A stretch of 64,000 nt of DNA from Delphinapterus leucas. Its lineage: Eukaryota; Chordata; Mammalia; Artiodactyla; Monodontidae. This document shows, one piece after another, positions 25,396 to 60,351 of the stretch; the stretch's first letter is position 1; the number at the start of each line of letters is the position of its first letter. A program made the position numbers and the translations under genes. The stretch covers positions 9,019,554 through 9,083,553 of the forward strand of contig NW_022098043.1 of NCBI RefSeq assembly GCF_002288925.2, in the 5' to 3' direction. The notes below the pieces were generated by a model. That model ran no database searches. It saw nothing but the letters and a program-made list of their open reading frames with translations, and was not told where the DNA came from.

Positions 25396-28300
25396 TCAGC
25401 TGTCGTCGTCTTCCTCTGATTCTACTTCCGACTCGGGCGCGCTCTCTGGCAAGTCATCTCCCATCTGCTGGAACCTTCCGGACTCCGCGTCCCACACGTA
25501 CTTGATGGTCACCTTGAATTCGGCCATTTCGTACCTGAAAAGCTTCTGCAAGAGGCGAAGGGACCCAAAGGTCAGGAGGAGCGAGTGGGGTCAGAGGAGT
25601 CTGCGGCCCCTCCCGCCGCAGCTGCAGACGCCCGGGGCGGAGGGAACTCACCAGGACACGGGCCTGCTCCGGGGTCAGCACATCGCCCTCCTTGCAAACC
25701 TCGTAGTCGGACAGCAGGGTCACCACACCTACAGAGAAGGGGGCCCCCAGGCAGTTACTCTGGCACAGAGGCCTGTGCAGGGCCAGAGGAACCGGGCCGG
25801 CCCCCTGCCCCCAGGCTTCCAGCAGCACCGGGGCAGGGGTTCATCAGTGAGCATTCAGCCGCCCAGGAGGGTTTTTGGGGGGCAGTGACTCCTCCTTCCT
25901 TCCTTGCCCTGTAACTGCTGTATTCTAGCTGTAACTTACTGTCCACATTCACCCCAGCTGTCAGGCGGGCGCTGTTAGTCCTGTTTTCACATGAGAAAAT
26001 GGAGGCCGGTAGAAATTGGGGGTGAGGGGGGAGTTGTCTGGCTTGGAAACCTGTGCTCTCGGCCGCTCGGCTGTGACCTTTCAGCTCTGGGGACGCCCCT
26101 GTACCTTTCTTAAGGGCCGTGGGCAGGCCCAGCTGCCTCAGCTGTGGCTCCATGGAGTGCGGGAACTGCTCCAGGGGCCCCGGGTCCAGGCTCACGGTGA
26201 AAGTGGCTTTGTTCCCAGCTCGGGCGTAGTCCATCTCCGTGTATTTCGTGAACCACCTGAGAGGAAAGAGAAGTGGCAGGAGGGCAGGTTTCTGCCTGGG
26301 CCTCGTCTCACCGCCCTTCCTCCTCGGTTCAGCCTGGAGCTCCGAGCCTGGGAGAACAGAGACTCCGTAACGGGATTCCAGGAACCAGGAACCAGGTTTT
26401 ACTCGGTGCCTCTACTGTACAAAGTCCTGGGCTATTCCCTCCCCGGAGACCTCGCCAACCTTTCCCTTCCCACCGCTCCTCCAGGGCACTTACTCGTTCA
26501 CTTCCTCCTTAGTGCGATTGGTGAAAAGGAGACCAACTTCACCCCTCAACTTCTTGCTGACCTACAGAACCAAAGTGGGGTGGGGTCGGTCACATTAGAG
26601 CAGCGGTTCTCAACTGGGGACCATTTTGCCGGCCCCGCCCCCTCATCTGGCAACACGTGGAGACATTTTTGGTCACAGCTGGAGGGGGGCAGCACTACTC
26701 TCTGGGTCTGGAGGTTAAAGGAGAACCGAGCTTTAAGTCCACCCCGGGCCGCCAGATGGCTGCAGTGCGCATCATGTGACAGCAGCGGAGAAGGCAGCCT
26801 GGCCTCGGCCCCTCCCTGTGAGGGCCAGAGACTCACCTGATGCAGATTGTCTTTGTACTCGTCAGATGGGCTTCGACCCAGGGCCACCATCATCACTTTG
26901 TTTTTGCCAAAGAACATCCTACAGAGAAAAAGAGGGGTCTGTGAATGAAGCGCCCCGCCCTGCCCTCACTTCAGTGCAAACCAGCTTCAGTCCCCGGAGC
27001 CCGAGCCAAGGCCCAGGCTGTTTTGTAGCAGAAGGTGTGGCCAGAGACTCCACTCTTCCACGCAGCCCTGCTCACTTTGTCGCCAGCCCAGGGTCCCTCT
27101 CATCATTTTCCTGCACAGACCCTGAAACTCACATTCTGTCTCAGCCCACTGTGAGTGCGTCTGGATATGTGGAAGGGGCCTGTTTAATGGTCTGAACCAG
27201 AACGGGTGCGATGTTCCTTAAGGGACCAGACCCCAGGGTTCAGGGAGCCCCTTCTCCTGGAGAGGTCACTGCTCAACCCGCCCCCCACCCCCACAAGGCG
27301 AGACAAACTTTAACAGTTAAAAAGCACCCTTCAGGGCTTCCCTGGTGGCGCAGTGGTTGAGAGTCCGCCTGCCGATGCAGGAGACGCGGGTTCATGCCCC
27401 GGTCTGGGAAGATCCCACATGCCGTGGAGCGGCTGGGCCCGTGAGCCATGGCTGCTGAGCCTGTGCTCCGCAATGGGAGAGGCCACAACAGTGAGAGGCC
27501 CGCGTACAGCAAAAAAAAAAAAAAAAAAGCGCCCTTCAGTGGGGATGGGGGCGTGGCACTTTGTCCTTATTAAGGTGCCTCCTGTGACCGAGGTCACTAA
27601 CCGCCCCTGTGCTTTGCAAGCAGCCTGGCCCCTCCGCACTCAGGCCCTTCTCCCACTGCCCGCTCACCGGCTGTGCTTCCAGGCACTGCGCACGTCCTTC
27701 AGTTTGCTGTTCCTCATGTTGGCCACAGAGAAGACGAAGAGGTACTTGTATGTGTCCACACATTTCCGAAGCTGCAGGACAATTCATGGGGCTCTGGAGT
27801 CCAAGGGGCAGCAGGGGTTGGGCAGTACTCTGGCCTCAGGTGGGAAAGAGACTGTTCCAGGTCTCTTACAACTGAGGATGTTTAGAGCCTCTAACCTGGT
27901 TGTTTCCTCCTTGCCTCTGCTACTGAAGCCAGGATACTAAGTACAGGGGCTGCCCTGACGCAAAGCAGGCCTGATGGCAAAGTGCGGGGGAAGGTGAGCC
28001 ACGGGTCAAGAGCCCACCGTCTCCCCAGGTTTCCGACTTACGGTGGCCACCGCTGCAACTGACCACTTCTCTTTGGCCAGTAATTGCTGACGATCTAGAA
28101 ACCTAGCTACACTAGGAAGTCTCCTGCTATATGGAAACGTGTAAAGTCTTGTCATTTAGTCACCAGGGAAGGCGGCTCATCAGCCCTGCGGCGCCCACGT
28201 TGTTGGCGGCAGCCACGATGAAGTGGTCTCAAGGAAAATGGCATCTTCGTGCTGGAGGAAACTCCCCTGTCACCCAGCCTGCAGCCTGATGCAGTGCAGA

Positions 28301-30643
28301 CAGTGGCTTGGTGCATCTACCCACACCTGGTAACTCCCTGGCTCTTTTTACATCGGGCAGACTAACAAATCTCTGCAAGCTTCAGTTACCAGACCGCAAA
28401 ACAGCGATAACTTCCCCTCGCATCTACCTCGCGGGGGTGCTTCACATGTGAAACAGCGCCGTGCAGGGCAGAGTAAGGGCTCAATCAAGCTGGAAACCAT
28501 CACTATGGGAGTTTTTATTGGTGCTGCTGCTGGAGGAGAAAGGGCTGGATCAGCACCTTTTTTTTTTTCTTCCCCCCAAACAGTATGTTTCCCTGACAAA
28601 CAGCCCTACACCCACGTTTATAAACCAAATACAAGGTCTGGAAAAATAAAAAGAACACGCTCTTACCTCTTCTATCAAGTTCTGTTTCAGTTCTAAGCCT
28701 TTCTTAGCGGTTTTGGTGAGGGAGACTAATACAAAGAAGAAAAGGGAGAGATGATGAGAGGCAAATCTGGATGTCCCGGAGACTCTTTCTTCCCCGCTTT
28801 CGTAGCCCAGCTGGACCAAGCCAATCTGAGAAAAGGTAGTAAGGCTTTTGTGGACACCACTTCTGGCATGCAAGGCTACTCCCAGGGTCCCCAGAGTGCC
28901 TGCTCGCTACTGTTCCCGAGCCTGAAGGTCCCTTCCCATCTTTCCTGTTACTCAGACAAACTAGGTATTCCTTAGCTCCCCTGAGGTGAAGCGAAAACTC
29001 CCTACTGAGGTGTGGAGGCTCTGGGGGCCCTGCCAGTGGCTGAGCTAGCTGCTGGCTGAGGCGCGTCCCTGTGCTGCTGTGGTACACAGAGACCGTCTGT
29101 GGCTGCTCTGGGCTGGGGACTGTATCTCCCCTGCTACACCCTGTCTTGCAGTTTGGACCCATGGATGCAGCAACGCGTCTTTGGGGAAGGACAAGCACCT
29201 CTTCTCCAACAACAGCTGGGGCCCAATCTGCCCCTTAACCAGAAGGGTTTGACATTTGTCAGATCTGACCAGGGCTCCCTCCACAGAACCCAATCATTCC
29301 ACAAACGCTTAACAGAGCATCAAACGCAAAGCCCTGGCTCCTGGGAGGAGGCCGCTTCTTATTCATCCTGCCTGGCACTCAGTCGGTCCCTCTTCACGAA
29401 GCACACATCTAGAAAGGTAATCACGCCATTCAGGGGCGAGTGCAGCATAGGAGGGCAAACAAAACACAGTTGTCCATTTTCCAACACTTCCACTGCTACA
29501 ACTGTGGACCTAGCCAGCACCATGCTCTCTTGGATTACTGCTAGTCTCGCTGCTTCCACCCCTGCACACTGCCCCCACCTTCCCTGTCTATTCTCAACAA
29601 AGCAGTTAAGGTGATCTTTTTAAAAGTAAAGCTGAACCCCATCATTCCTCTGCTCGAGCTCTCTCCTCCCGTTTCACCTGCGTGTGAAAGCCAGTTCCTT
29701 GCAAAGGTCTTTCAAGCCCCGCACACTCTGCCCAATTCCCTCTCCCTCCTTTTTGCTCACTCTGCCCTGGCCACGATGGCCTCTTGCCCCAGAACATGTC
29801 AAACATGCTCCCGCTTCAGGGCCTTTGCCCTTCGTGTTCCCTCTCCTGGGACCACCACCCTTCCAGGTAACTCCATGGGTTGCTTATTTACTTTCTTCAA
29901 GTTCCTGCTCATTTGTCATCTCAACAGAGACCTTCCCTGGCCACACTGCACAAAAGAACATCAACTTCTCTTTCTCTCTTACTCCACGAAACTTACCACT
30001 ATCTGAATTTACTGATTCGATTTTCGGTACCTTGGGAGGATATACTTCCCATAACTAAAATATTAAGCTTGATGAGGGCTCTAGGCCTTCCTTGTTGTAA
30101 CTGCTGTATCCTTCGACGCCTAGAGAGTGCCAGGTCCCTCTCTAATTTGTTGAGTGAATGTGCTAGAGAGCCGGAGTGAGAGAGACTCACCATAGTAGAG
30201 GCAGTCAGGAATACTCTCTTAGGAGATATCCTACGAACTGCCAACTGAGAAAGAGCCAGCCATACAAAGACCGGGGCACAAGCATGCCAGACAGAAGCAA
30301 CTTCAAGTACATACTTCGGGATAAACCTGGGTTGAGGGGAAGGCCGCAAGGTGGGGGGAGCGCGGAGAGCTAAGACAGATGGGCTGAGGTAGGAAAAGGT
30401 GGGCCAAGGCGAGATCGGGTGCGGCCTGGGTGTTCAGAGGCTGTTCCCCGACCAGCCGGCCTTGGACAAACTCTGGAGGCCTGGCAAAGCAGTCTCCGCT
30501 CCCTGACCAGACCCGGCTCCAGCCCCCACCCCCGTGCTTCCCCCGGGAAGCCCCTACCGCAGGTGACAGCCAGCCCGCGAATTCCTCACCGGGTCCCAAG
30601 ACCCCCTTTGCCCACCTTTCTTGTCGCGCTTGGATTTGGGCAT
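25396..30643 (-). CDS. MRTO4: MRTO4, mRNA turnover protein 4 / 60S ribosome assembly factor
   Basis: This is a nucleolar 60S assembly factor related to RPLP0. It occupies the stalk-base site on pre-60S particles before the P0 protein replaces it. The minus-strand exons, from start to stop, are 30643-30616, 28725-28667, 27771-27668, 26918-26837, 26561-26494, 26256-26105, 25728-25652 and 25545-25396. They total 720 bases, or 239 codons plus TGA, equal to the human length, and every junction has GT/AG with matching phase. Visible blocks include MPKSKRDKK (basic start), [44 protein letters not shown] and [17 protein letters not shown]. The C terminus is strongly acidic, ending EEDDDS. The gene is head-to-head with EMC1 and convergent with the AKR7 pseudogene. 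It has no lesion. Confidence 0.97.
26605..26775. mobile_element. hAT-type DNA transposon relic in MRTO4 intron 4
   Basis: The text 'gcggttctcaactggggacc', 'ggcaacacgtggagacatttttggtcaca' matches a familiar non-autonomous MER consensus. It lies wholly inside the intron 26562-26836. The family name is uncertain. Confidence 0.55.
27334..27522 (+). mobile_element. CHR SINE, cetacean-type subtype, in MRTO4 intron 3
   Basis: The element runs from 'gggcttccctggtggcgcag' to a long A tail. It is flanked by the target-site duplication aaagcacccttcag (left) and aaagcgcccttcag (right). It is antisense to MRTO4. Confidence 0.95.
29600..30170 (+). repeat. LINE-2 relic in MRTO4 intron 1
   Basis: L2-type text is visible: 'cagggcctttgcccttcgtgttccctctcctggg', 'tgctcatttgtcatctcaacagagaccttccctggcc' and a 'tgttgagtgaatg' style end. 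It is old and antisense to MRTO4. Confidence 0.6.
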
Positions 30644-30964
30644 CTCGCTGCAGCCACGTGCGGCGGAAGACGGTGCTGCCTATTAGGACCTCGGCGGCGC
30701 TGGGACCTCTGGGACAGCCCTCGGGGGCTGCCCTTGCGCGTGCCTGACCCAATCTGCGCTGAGGCCCGCCTCTCCCTGCCCCGCCGCCGCCTGCGCTCTC
30801 CCTCGAGTCTCCAGAGCGACTTCCTGCTTGGGCGGGGGATCCCAGAGTCCTGGGCGCCCCACCGAGAGCTCCGCGTGCGGTTCCCAACTCTATGGTTCTG
30901 CGGAGGCGGAGCCTGAGGCCCGGTGCATGCCGGGCCGGCGGCGGGCCGAGCCCGGGCTCCCATC
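30644..30964. promoter_or_regulatory. Bidirectional MRTO4/EMC1 promoter
   Basis: Only 321 bases separate the MRTO4 start codon (minus strand) from the EMC1 start codon (plus strand), so both 5' UTRs and the shared promoter lie here. The stretch is CpG-rich and I see no TATA box. Candidate sites are the perfect E-box CACGTG at 30655-30660, an NRF1-like tgcgcgtgcc near 30735, an ETS-type acttcctg near 30820, a GC box gggcgggg near 30830, and a YY1-type catcATGGCGGC over the EMC1 start. Which sites are used is inference. Confidence 0.75.
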
Positions 30965-53875
<22,911 letters not shown>

Positions 53876-55095
53876 CGACCTGAGACCCACCGCCGGAGAG
53901 CAGAGAGCCAAGGGGAGTGAGGGTCAGACAAGAAGCTGCAGCTGCAGTTTGACAGGTCAGAGGAGGATGTGTGTTGGACACGCATCTCAGTTAAGAGCTC
54001 TTTGGAAGAAGATGGGCTCTCGTGGCGACTCCTTTTGGGATACGTCTGATGCGGAGTCATTGGTGGTGGATGGAGGCTGAGCTCACTCTCTGAGCCGAGA
54101 TCTCAAAGCATCTTTCTGGACTTTCCCCCGGAGTCCCAAGGCCATCGCCGTTTCCCTTCTGTGCCCATCCATGAATGTTGTGTTTTTTTTTTAAGACCTC
54201 CAACAGATTTTTCTCTTTTGTGAGGCCTGTTTAAATTGATGTTGGTTTGCCTTCTGTTTGCCGGGTGTATCTGGAAGGCCTTCTGATTGTTCCCCCGCTC
54301 CTTGCTTCAAAGTCAGAAGGGAACTCTTATTGACAACTCCACCTTATAGGTGCATTTGCTGTTTTACACTGGGGAGAAAGAAGAGCCATCCTTAGCTGAA
54401 GTTTCAGGACTGATGCAGCCTCTCATGGCTTCTCTCCAAAGTAACTTTGGGTCGAGGAGTCTATGTGTGTGTCGAAGCTTGCCTCTCGTTTCATGCTCCC
54501 ATTCATCAATGGGCCACCCAGTCTTAGATTCAGTTTACTGAAAGCCAGGTGCATAATACTGCCTTGGTTTGTTGGTCATCGTCATCCAAGCTTTTCGCCT
54601 CAGATATGTCGGAGCTGAGGCCTTTTCAATACTACTGAATTGTCTGAACCTTGAAGAGATTTCAAGGGAGGAAGGCAAATCTGCCTGTTTCACAGTCCCT
54701 CATAATCTCTCATTTCACCCACAAGCTGGTCTAGTCATCTTAGAACCTAGATAGAGAAAGTTGTTCTTTTTTAAGAACCTCATTATTTTTAGTTATAATT
54801 TGTGTGGATTACTATACTTCTCTTAAAATGAGCAGATTTTAAATCTTATCTTTAAAAAAAGAAGAGAGAAAAGGGTAGGGGTAGGAAACTGGCATCTTGT
54901 GGGTAGCATTGTTGATTGGCTGGGCTGTTGTCTCTGCTACAAACTAAAGATGTCCTAAAAATTTCCCCTTGTTCATGGATTTGGGGAATGATGGCGTTTT
55001 TCTTTACTGTGAAGAATGAAATGTACAGAGAGCCCTGTTGGGAGAGAGATGCGTTTGTTTAAGTGTTTGAATAAAGTGAATGACGAACGACATTG
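53876..55095 (+). other. EMC1: EMC1 3' untranslated region
   Basis: About 1.2 kb of single-copy sequence follows the EMC1 stop and ends after AATAAA at 55070-55075, with cleavage expected near 55090-55095. It contains no SINE, unlike the flanks on both sides, which fits an exon under some constraint. Confidence 0.8.
55070..55075 (+). terminator. EMC1 polyadenylation signal AATAAA
   Basis: A canonical AATAAA in 'tttgaataaagtgaatg' is followed by a GT-rich downstream stretch ('gttcaagtccttttttgtgg'). It is the first strong signal after the EMC1 stop. Confidence 0.8.
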
Positions 55096-55889
55096 TTCAA
55101 GTCCTTTTTTGTGGCTTTGGAACATCATATTGAGGCTACTTCTGCATTGGAGGGGGACAGAAAGCTGTGCAGAAATGGAGTGAGTGCAGTATTTTAATTG
55201 GGAAACGTGCCAATTTAATCATATAAGAGTTGTGTTATTTAAAAAACAAAACTTTTTCTTTCTGTGGTCATATGCTGATGGTAGAGAAGGAAGAGAAGTG
55301 AGAATAGTTTTACTTTAAAATAAAACTGGGAAATTGATTTTAATGAATGAACATCTGAGTATCTCCAGAAAAAATAGGCATCTATTCATCCTGACTCAAG
55401 GCATACATATTTTGTTTAAAGTGATCTGAGAGATGGGAATAAGTACAACTTAAAAAAATTCTGCCCTGGTTTTGAGAAAGCCTGGCTGGAATTTTGCCTG
55501 TCCTAAATAAATGTGTGCAAGCTGCATCATTAACTATTACCCTGCTGCCTGCTCTGCTTACACGGCCCAATAAGTCTGCTAGATTCTAGTTTTCATTTGC
55601 CCATGTACGTGCCAGAATCTGAAAGGACAACCTGATGGGGGGGAAGTTATCTGCCTTTTCATAAAATTCCCTCTATTTCAGCTTTAATCATAACTATTTT
55701 ACTGAAAGTTACCTCAAAGCAGGCGGTTAAAATAGCTAATGCTAACGGCATGGTCAAATCTAAGTCTTCTAAGTTCTCAACCTTTCTTAATCTCAAAGCA
55801 GCACTTGCTTCTGACCAGCTATGCTCAGCCTCTACCCATGGCCTTTGAAACTGCTTCCTCTCAGATCTCTGATGTGTTTTCTTTCCTTC

Positions 55890-55982
55890 TTTTTTTGGCC
55901 TTTTTTTTTTTTTCTTTTTCTTGGCCGTGCCGCCTGCAGTGGAAGCGAGAGGTCCTAACCACTGGACTGCCAGGAATTCCTG
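55890..55982 (-). mobile_element. Short CHR SINE fragment
   Basis: A minus-strand fragment with oligo-T runs, 'cttggccgtgccgcctgcag' and the end 'ctggactgccaggaattcc'. An internal deletion removed the middle. Confidence 0.8.
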
Positions 55983-56827
55983 TCTGATGTGTTTTCTTGT
56001 CCTCCTCTTTTGCTGTGTGTATCCCTAGAGCCATGCGTTTTCCCCTGCCTTCATAAAATAGGTTAATTTGGGCGCCCCCTGGAGTGTTTCACTTAGAGAA
56101 GTAAGTTCTTCAGTATTTTTTATGTCATTTTTTTATTAGTTTGGTTAGCATACGAGATCTTTTGGTGTAAAATTTTGCCACTGAATAGTATTTAATGATT
56201 CTTAGTCGCTGTTGGGAATAATGTAGAATGCTTTGTGGCTATTGCTATAATTTCTCCTTAGCGTTTGACTCTGGACGGTAATCAGTGATTGGGGAACGTG
56301 CGTGAATTAAATCCAGAATTGCGGTTAGAATGTCCAGGATCAGTAAGGGCCTTTTTAAATTTTGATAATTTTTTTGGAAGAGGGGTTTAAAAAATAATGT
56401 GTTATGCCCCACTGATCCTCTTAAAATCATAACCTATTGATTTAACACCACTTTAAAAGTGGTGATACCTGCTCCCCTTCTCCCAGCAAAGAAATTCTGT
56501 GAGGAGGCTAATGTGCAGTTAATACAGTTTCATATATATTCCGTCTTTTCTTCCAGCTTCTCTCAAGTCAGTCCCTAGATGAAGCCAGACCAGCAGAGAA
56601 CTAGCTGTGCATCTAGGTTGAATTTGAGGGGACAGTATTTTGTCATAACCTATCCTTCGGAATGGATTTTAGAACTTGGTGCTGCATTTATTCTGTTAAG
56701 GACATTGTTTATCATATTATGTAGAGCACCAAATAGAAATTTCCCTCTTGTCTTGGTATCAGGAGTAGTTTATCTCTTAAGTCACTTTAAAAAATCTTCT
56801 TTTCCTTGATTTTAAATAGAACATGTA

Positions 56828-57037
56828 GGGCTTCCCTGGTGGCGCAGTGGTTGAGAGTCCGCCTGCGGATGCAGGGGACACGGGTTCGTGCCCCGGTCCA
56901 GGAAGATCCCATATGCCGCGGAGCGGCTGGGCCTGTGAGCCATGGCCGCTGGGCCTGCGCGTCTGGAGCCTGTGCTCCGCAACAGGAGAGGCCACGACAG
57001 TGAGAGGCCCACGTACCGCAAAAAAAAAAAAAAAAAA
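56828..57037 (+). mobile_element. CHR SINE, cetacean-type subtype
   Basis: The element runs from 'gggcttccctggtggcgcag' to a long A tail. It is flanked by the perfect target-site duplication aaatagaacatgta. Confidence 0.96.
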
Positions 57038-57164
57038 AATAGAACATGTACATTATTAAAAAAAAAAGTTAAAATTCAAAAATTAATAGGACTAGTTCTA
57101 ATATTGATTACCCATAAGGGCACTGATAGTCCAAGTTTAATGTCCTTGTATACATACTCTCTCT

Positions 57165-57297
57165 TTTTTTTTTTTAATTTTTATTTTTTGGTCGTGCCAC
57201 ATGGCTTGCGGGATCTTAGTTCCCTGACCAGGGATTGAACCCGGGCCATGGCAGTGAAAGCCCAGAGTTCTAACCATTGGACTTCCAGGGAATTCCC
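57165..57297 (-). mobile_element. Short CHR SINE
   Basis: An antisense element ends in 'cttccagggaattccc'. Its target-site duplication is tatacatactctctct on the left and tatacatactctttct on the right. Confidence 0.93.
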
Positions 57298-57299
57298 TA

Positions 57300-58520
57300 T
57301 ACATACTCTTTCTTTTTTTTTTTTTTACATACTCTTTCTTAACGGCATCATGCTATTTAATTCTGCTACTTGTTTTTTCAACTGATGCATCTTAAACATC
57401 ATGTATTTGTAGAGATTCCCTAAATCCTTTCTGGAACAAAGTATGACAGAAAAAAATACGCAAGTCCTAAAATATGTATTAGAGGCTTCAATGCAAGTCA
57501 CCTAACCTCTCTGAGTGTGTTTTACCATTTGTGTGAGGGCATAGATTACATGGTATGTAAGGTCTTTCAGCTCGGAAATTTCAGATTTGTAATTTCACTT
57601 CCTTTATAAATTGCCTTTTCTGGTAAGAGTGTATTACATAAACTACAATTATCAGGATTATCCCAAGACTTATTTACAGATTTCTGTTCATTTAAAATTT
57701 TGTTTTAAAGTCATGAATCTATCTTTCTCTATATTCTTTACTTGGAATGCTTTCTTCCCTTCTCAAAATCTGGTTTGTCTGAAATCTAAACTCCATAAAG
57801 CCTTCCCTGTTGATTTTGGCTACCAAGGACCTCCGAGTTTCCTGGCTACTAACCACACAATTTCCTGAATGATGTATCCTAGCATTTTATTATTTCAATC
57901 ATTTTGTGTCTCCCAGGGATTGTCAGACTGTTTTCTCAATTCTCCACAATCTTAAACATGAAGCTGCTACTTGACAAATAGTTCCCCAAATGGTTATACC
58001 TTCTTCATAGAAGCCTTAGGACATTTGTCCCTAGTTTCTTAAGTTTCCACAGTGCCTTTGGTGACTTAGTAAGGAATTTTTATATTGACTGAAATGCCAA
58101 GAGATAGTCCTACCCACCTTTCCCTGGTGTGCCTGGAGCTCTGACAAACCCTGCTTTGCTACTTAAAAGAAATGCTCATAAGATCAATATGGGAAATGAG
58201 CTTCGTGGTACCGTAATTTCCATTTTAAAAAGGAAAGGTATCTTTTTGGTATTATATTTATATGTACTTATATAAACAAACAAAAAAAACTTTGATTACT
58301 CAGACTCAAAGTCCAAATAGGTTTTGGAAAACACTATTCTTTATAACAACTGCCTTAACATTCAAAAATTGACAATTATTCCATAATTAAAACAAGGTAG
58401 ACAACATTGTGCACTTTTATTTTTGTAAAATGTAAACTGAGAAGTACCATCTACCTTTCAATAATGGAGATACTGGTACTTTGTATGCATGAACTGCTTC
58501 CATTTTTGCTGCTAAATTCT
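57300..58520. other. Intergenic AT-rich sequence without recognised features
   Basis: No exon, RNA gene or nameable repeat was seen. At about 57700-57960 'ccataaagccttccctg' and neighbouring text look like an old LINE-2 tail, but the match is weak. Confidence 0.45.
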
Positions 58521-58767
58521 TTATTTTAAAAGATTATAGAAGTTAAAAAAAATTAAACAATGCCAGAGAAATTAAGGCGGGTCTCCCCTTCAAAACCTTC
58601 CCCAACCCTCTATTTCCCAGAGGTAACCACTGAACAATTTGTTTTGCATCTCTCCAGACCACATAATGTTCTGCAACTTGATTTTATCATGTCACATATC
58701 ATGGAGAGCTTTCCATATTAGGAATATAGATCTCCCACACCCTTTTTTTAGTGGCCACAGGGTTGAA

Positions 58768-60340
58768 ATTCTTTTTTTTAATTTTTATTGGAGTATAGTT
58801 GATTTACAATGTCATGTTAGTATCAGGTGTACAGCAAAGTGAATCAGTTGTACATATATATATATCTCCACTCTTTCTTAGATTCTTTTCCCATATAGGC
58901 CATTACAGAGTACTGAGTAGAGTTCCCTGTGCTATACAGTAGGTCCTTATCAGTAATTTATTTTACATATATTAGTGTATATATGTCAATCCCAATCTCC
59001 CAGTTTATCCCTCCCCGCCCCCCCCTTACTTCCTGATAACTGTAAGTTTGTTTTCTACATCTGTGTCTCTCTATTTCTGTTTTGTAAATAAGTTCACTTG
59101 TACCTTTTCTTTTAGATTCCACATATAAATGATATCATATGATATTTGTCTTTCTCTGACTTACTTCACTCAGTATGACAATCTCTAGGTCCATCCATGT
59201 TGCTGCAAATGGCATTATTTTGTTCTTTTTTATGGCTGGGTAATATTCCATTGTATATATGTACCATATCTTCTTTATCCACTCCTCTGTTGATGGACAT
59301 TTAGGTTGCTTCCATGTCCTGGCTATTGTACATAGTGCTGCAATGAACATTGGGGTGCATGTATCTTTTCGAATTATGGTTTTCTCCGGATGTATGCCCA
59401 GGAGTGGGATTGCTGGATCATATGGTAGCTCTATTTTTAGTTTTTAAGGAAGTGCCATACTGTTCTCCATAGTGGCTGTACCAATTTACATTCCCAGCAA
59501 CAGTATAGGAGGGTTCCCTTTTCTCCACACCCTCTCCAGCATTTATTGTTTGTAGTTTTTTGATGATGGCCATTCTGACAAGTGTGAGGTGATACCTCAT
59601 TGTATTTTTGATTTGCATTTCTCTAATAATTAGTGATGTTGAGCATCTTTTCATGTGCTTTTTGGCCATCCATACGTTTTCTTTGGAGAAATGTCTATTT
59701 AGATCTTCAGCCCATTGTCTTTTGTTTGTTTTTTTGCCCATTGTTTTCTTTTTTGTTTGTTTGTTTTTGGTTGTGCTTGCCCCGTGGCTTGCCAGATCTT
59801 AGTTCCCCAACTAGGGATTGAACCCGCAAACTTAGCAGTGAAAGCATGTAGCCCTAACCACTGAACTGCCAGGGAATTCTGTTCTGCCCATTTTTTGATT
59901 GGGTTGTTTGTTTTTCTGATATTGAGCTGCATGAGCTGTTTGTATATTTTGGAGATTAATCCCTTGTCGGTTGCTTCGTTTCCAAATATTTTCTCCCATT
60001 CTGAGGGCTGTCTTTTCATTTTGTTTGTTTTCCTTTGCTGCGCAAAACCTTTTAAGTTTAATTAGGTCCCATTTGTTTATTTTGTTTTAATTTTCATTAC
60101 TCTAGGAGGTGTATTGAAAAACATCTTGCTGTGATTTCTGTCACAGCGTTCTGCCTATGTTTTCCTCTAAGAGTTTTATAGTATCTAGCCTTATATTTAG
60201 GTCTTTAATCCATTTTAAGTTTATTTTTGTGTATGGTGTTAGGGAGTGTTCTAATTTCATTCGTTTACCTGTAGCTGTCCAGTTTTCATAGCACCACTTA
60301 CTGAAGAGACTGTCTTTTCTCTGAAATTCTTAAGTGTTAT
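58768..60340 (-). mobile_element. LINE-1 (ORF2 3' part plus 3' UTR), antisense, dead
   Basis: This is about 1.5 kb of a younger L1 in antisense. Its minus-strand translation shows ORF2 C-terminal text such as [17 protein letters not shown] (near 59640) and [20 protein letters not shown] (near 59230), in different frames separated by frameshifts. A SINE is nested at 59748-59880. It is 5'-truncated and cannot move by itself. Confidence 0.93.
59748..59880 (-). mobile_element. Short CHR SINE nested in LINE-1
   Basis: An antisense element with 'cttgccccgtggcttgccag' ends in 'ctgccagggaattct'. The target 'tgcccatt' is repeated on both sides, so it inserted after the LINE-1. Confidence 0.92.
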
Positions 60341-60351
60341 TCCATTAGGGA

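Noticed and set aside
25280..25888. A 202-codon plus-strand frame opposite the MRTO4 3' exons
   Set aside because: It is the antisense shadow of MRTO4 exons 7-8 in GC-rich DNA; splice sites and protein similarity support only the minus strand.
26016..26840. A 274-codon plus-strand frame, the longest in the window
   Set aside because: It runs across MRTO4 exons 5-6, introns and a transposon relic on the wrong strand; no family similarity and no splice support.
59418..59741. A 107-codon minus-strand frame resembling a reverse-transcriptase-associated protein
   Set aside because: It is a frameshifted piece of LINE-1 ORF2 within the antisense L1 at 58768-60340; reported as a mobile element only.
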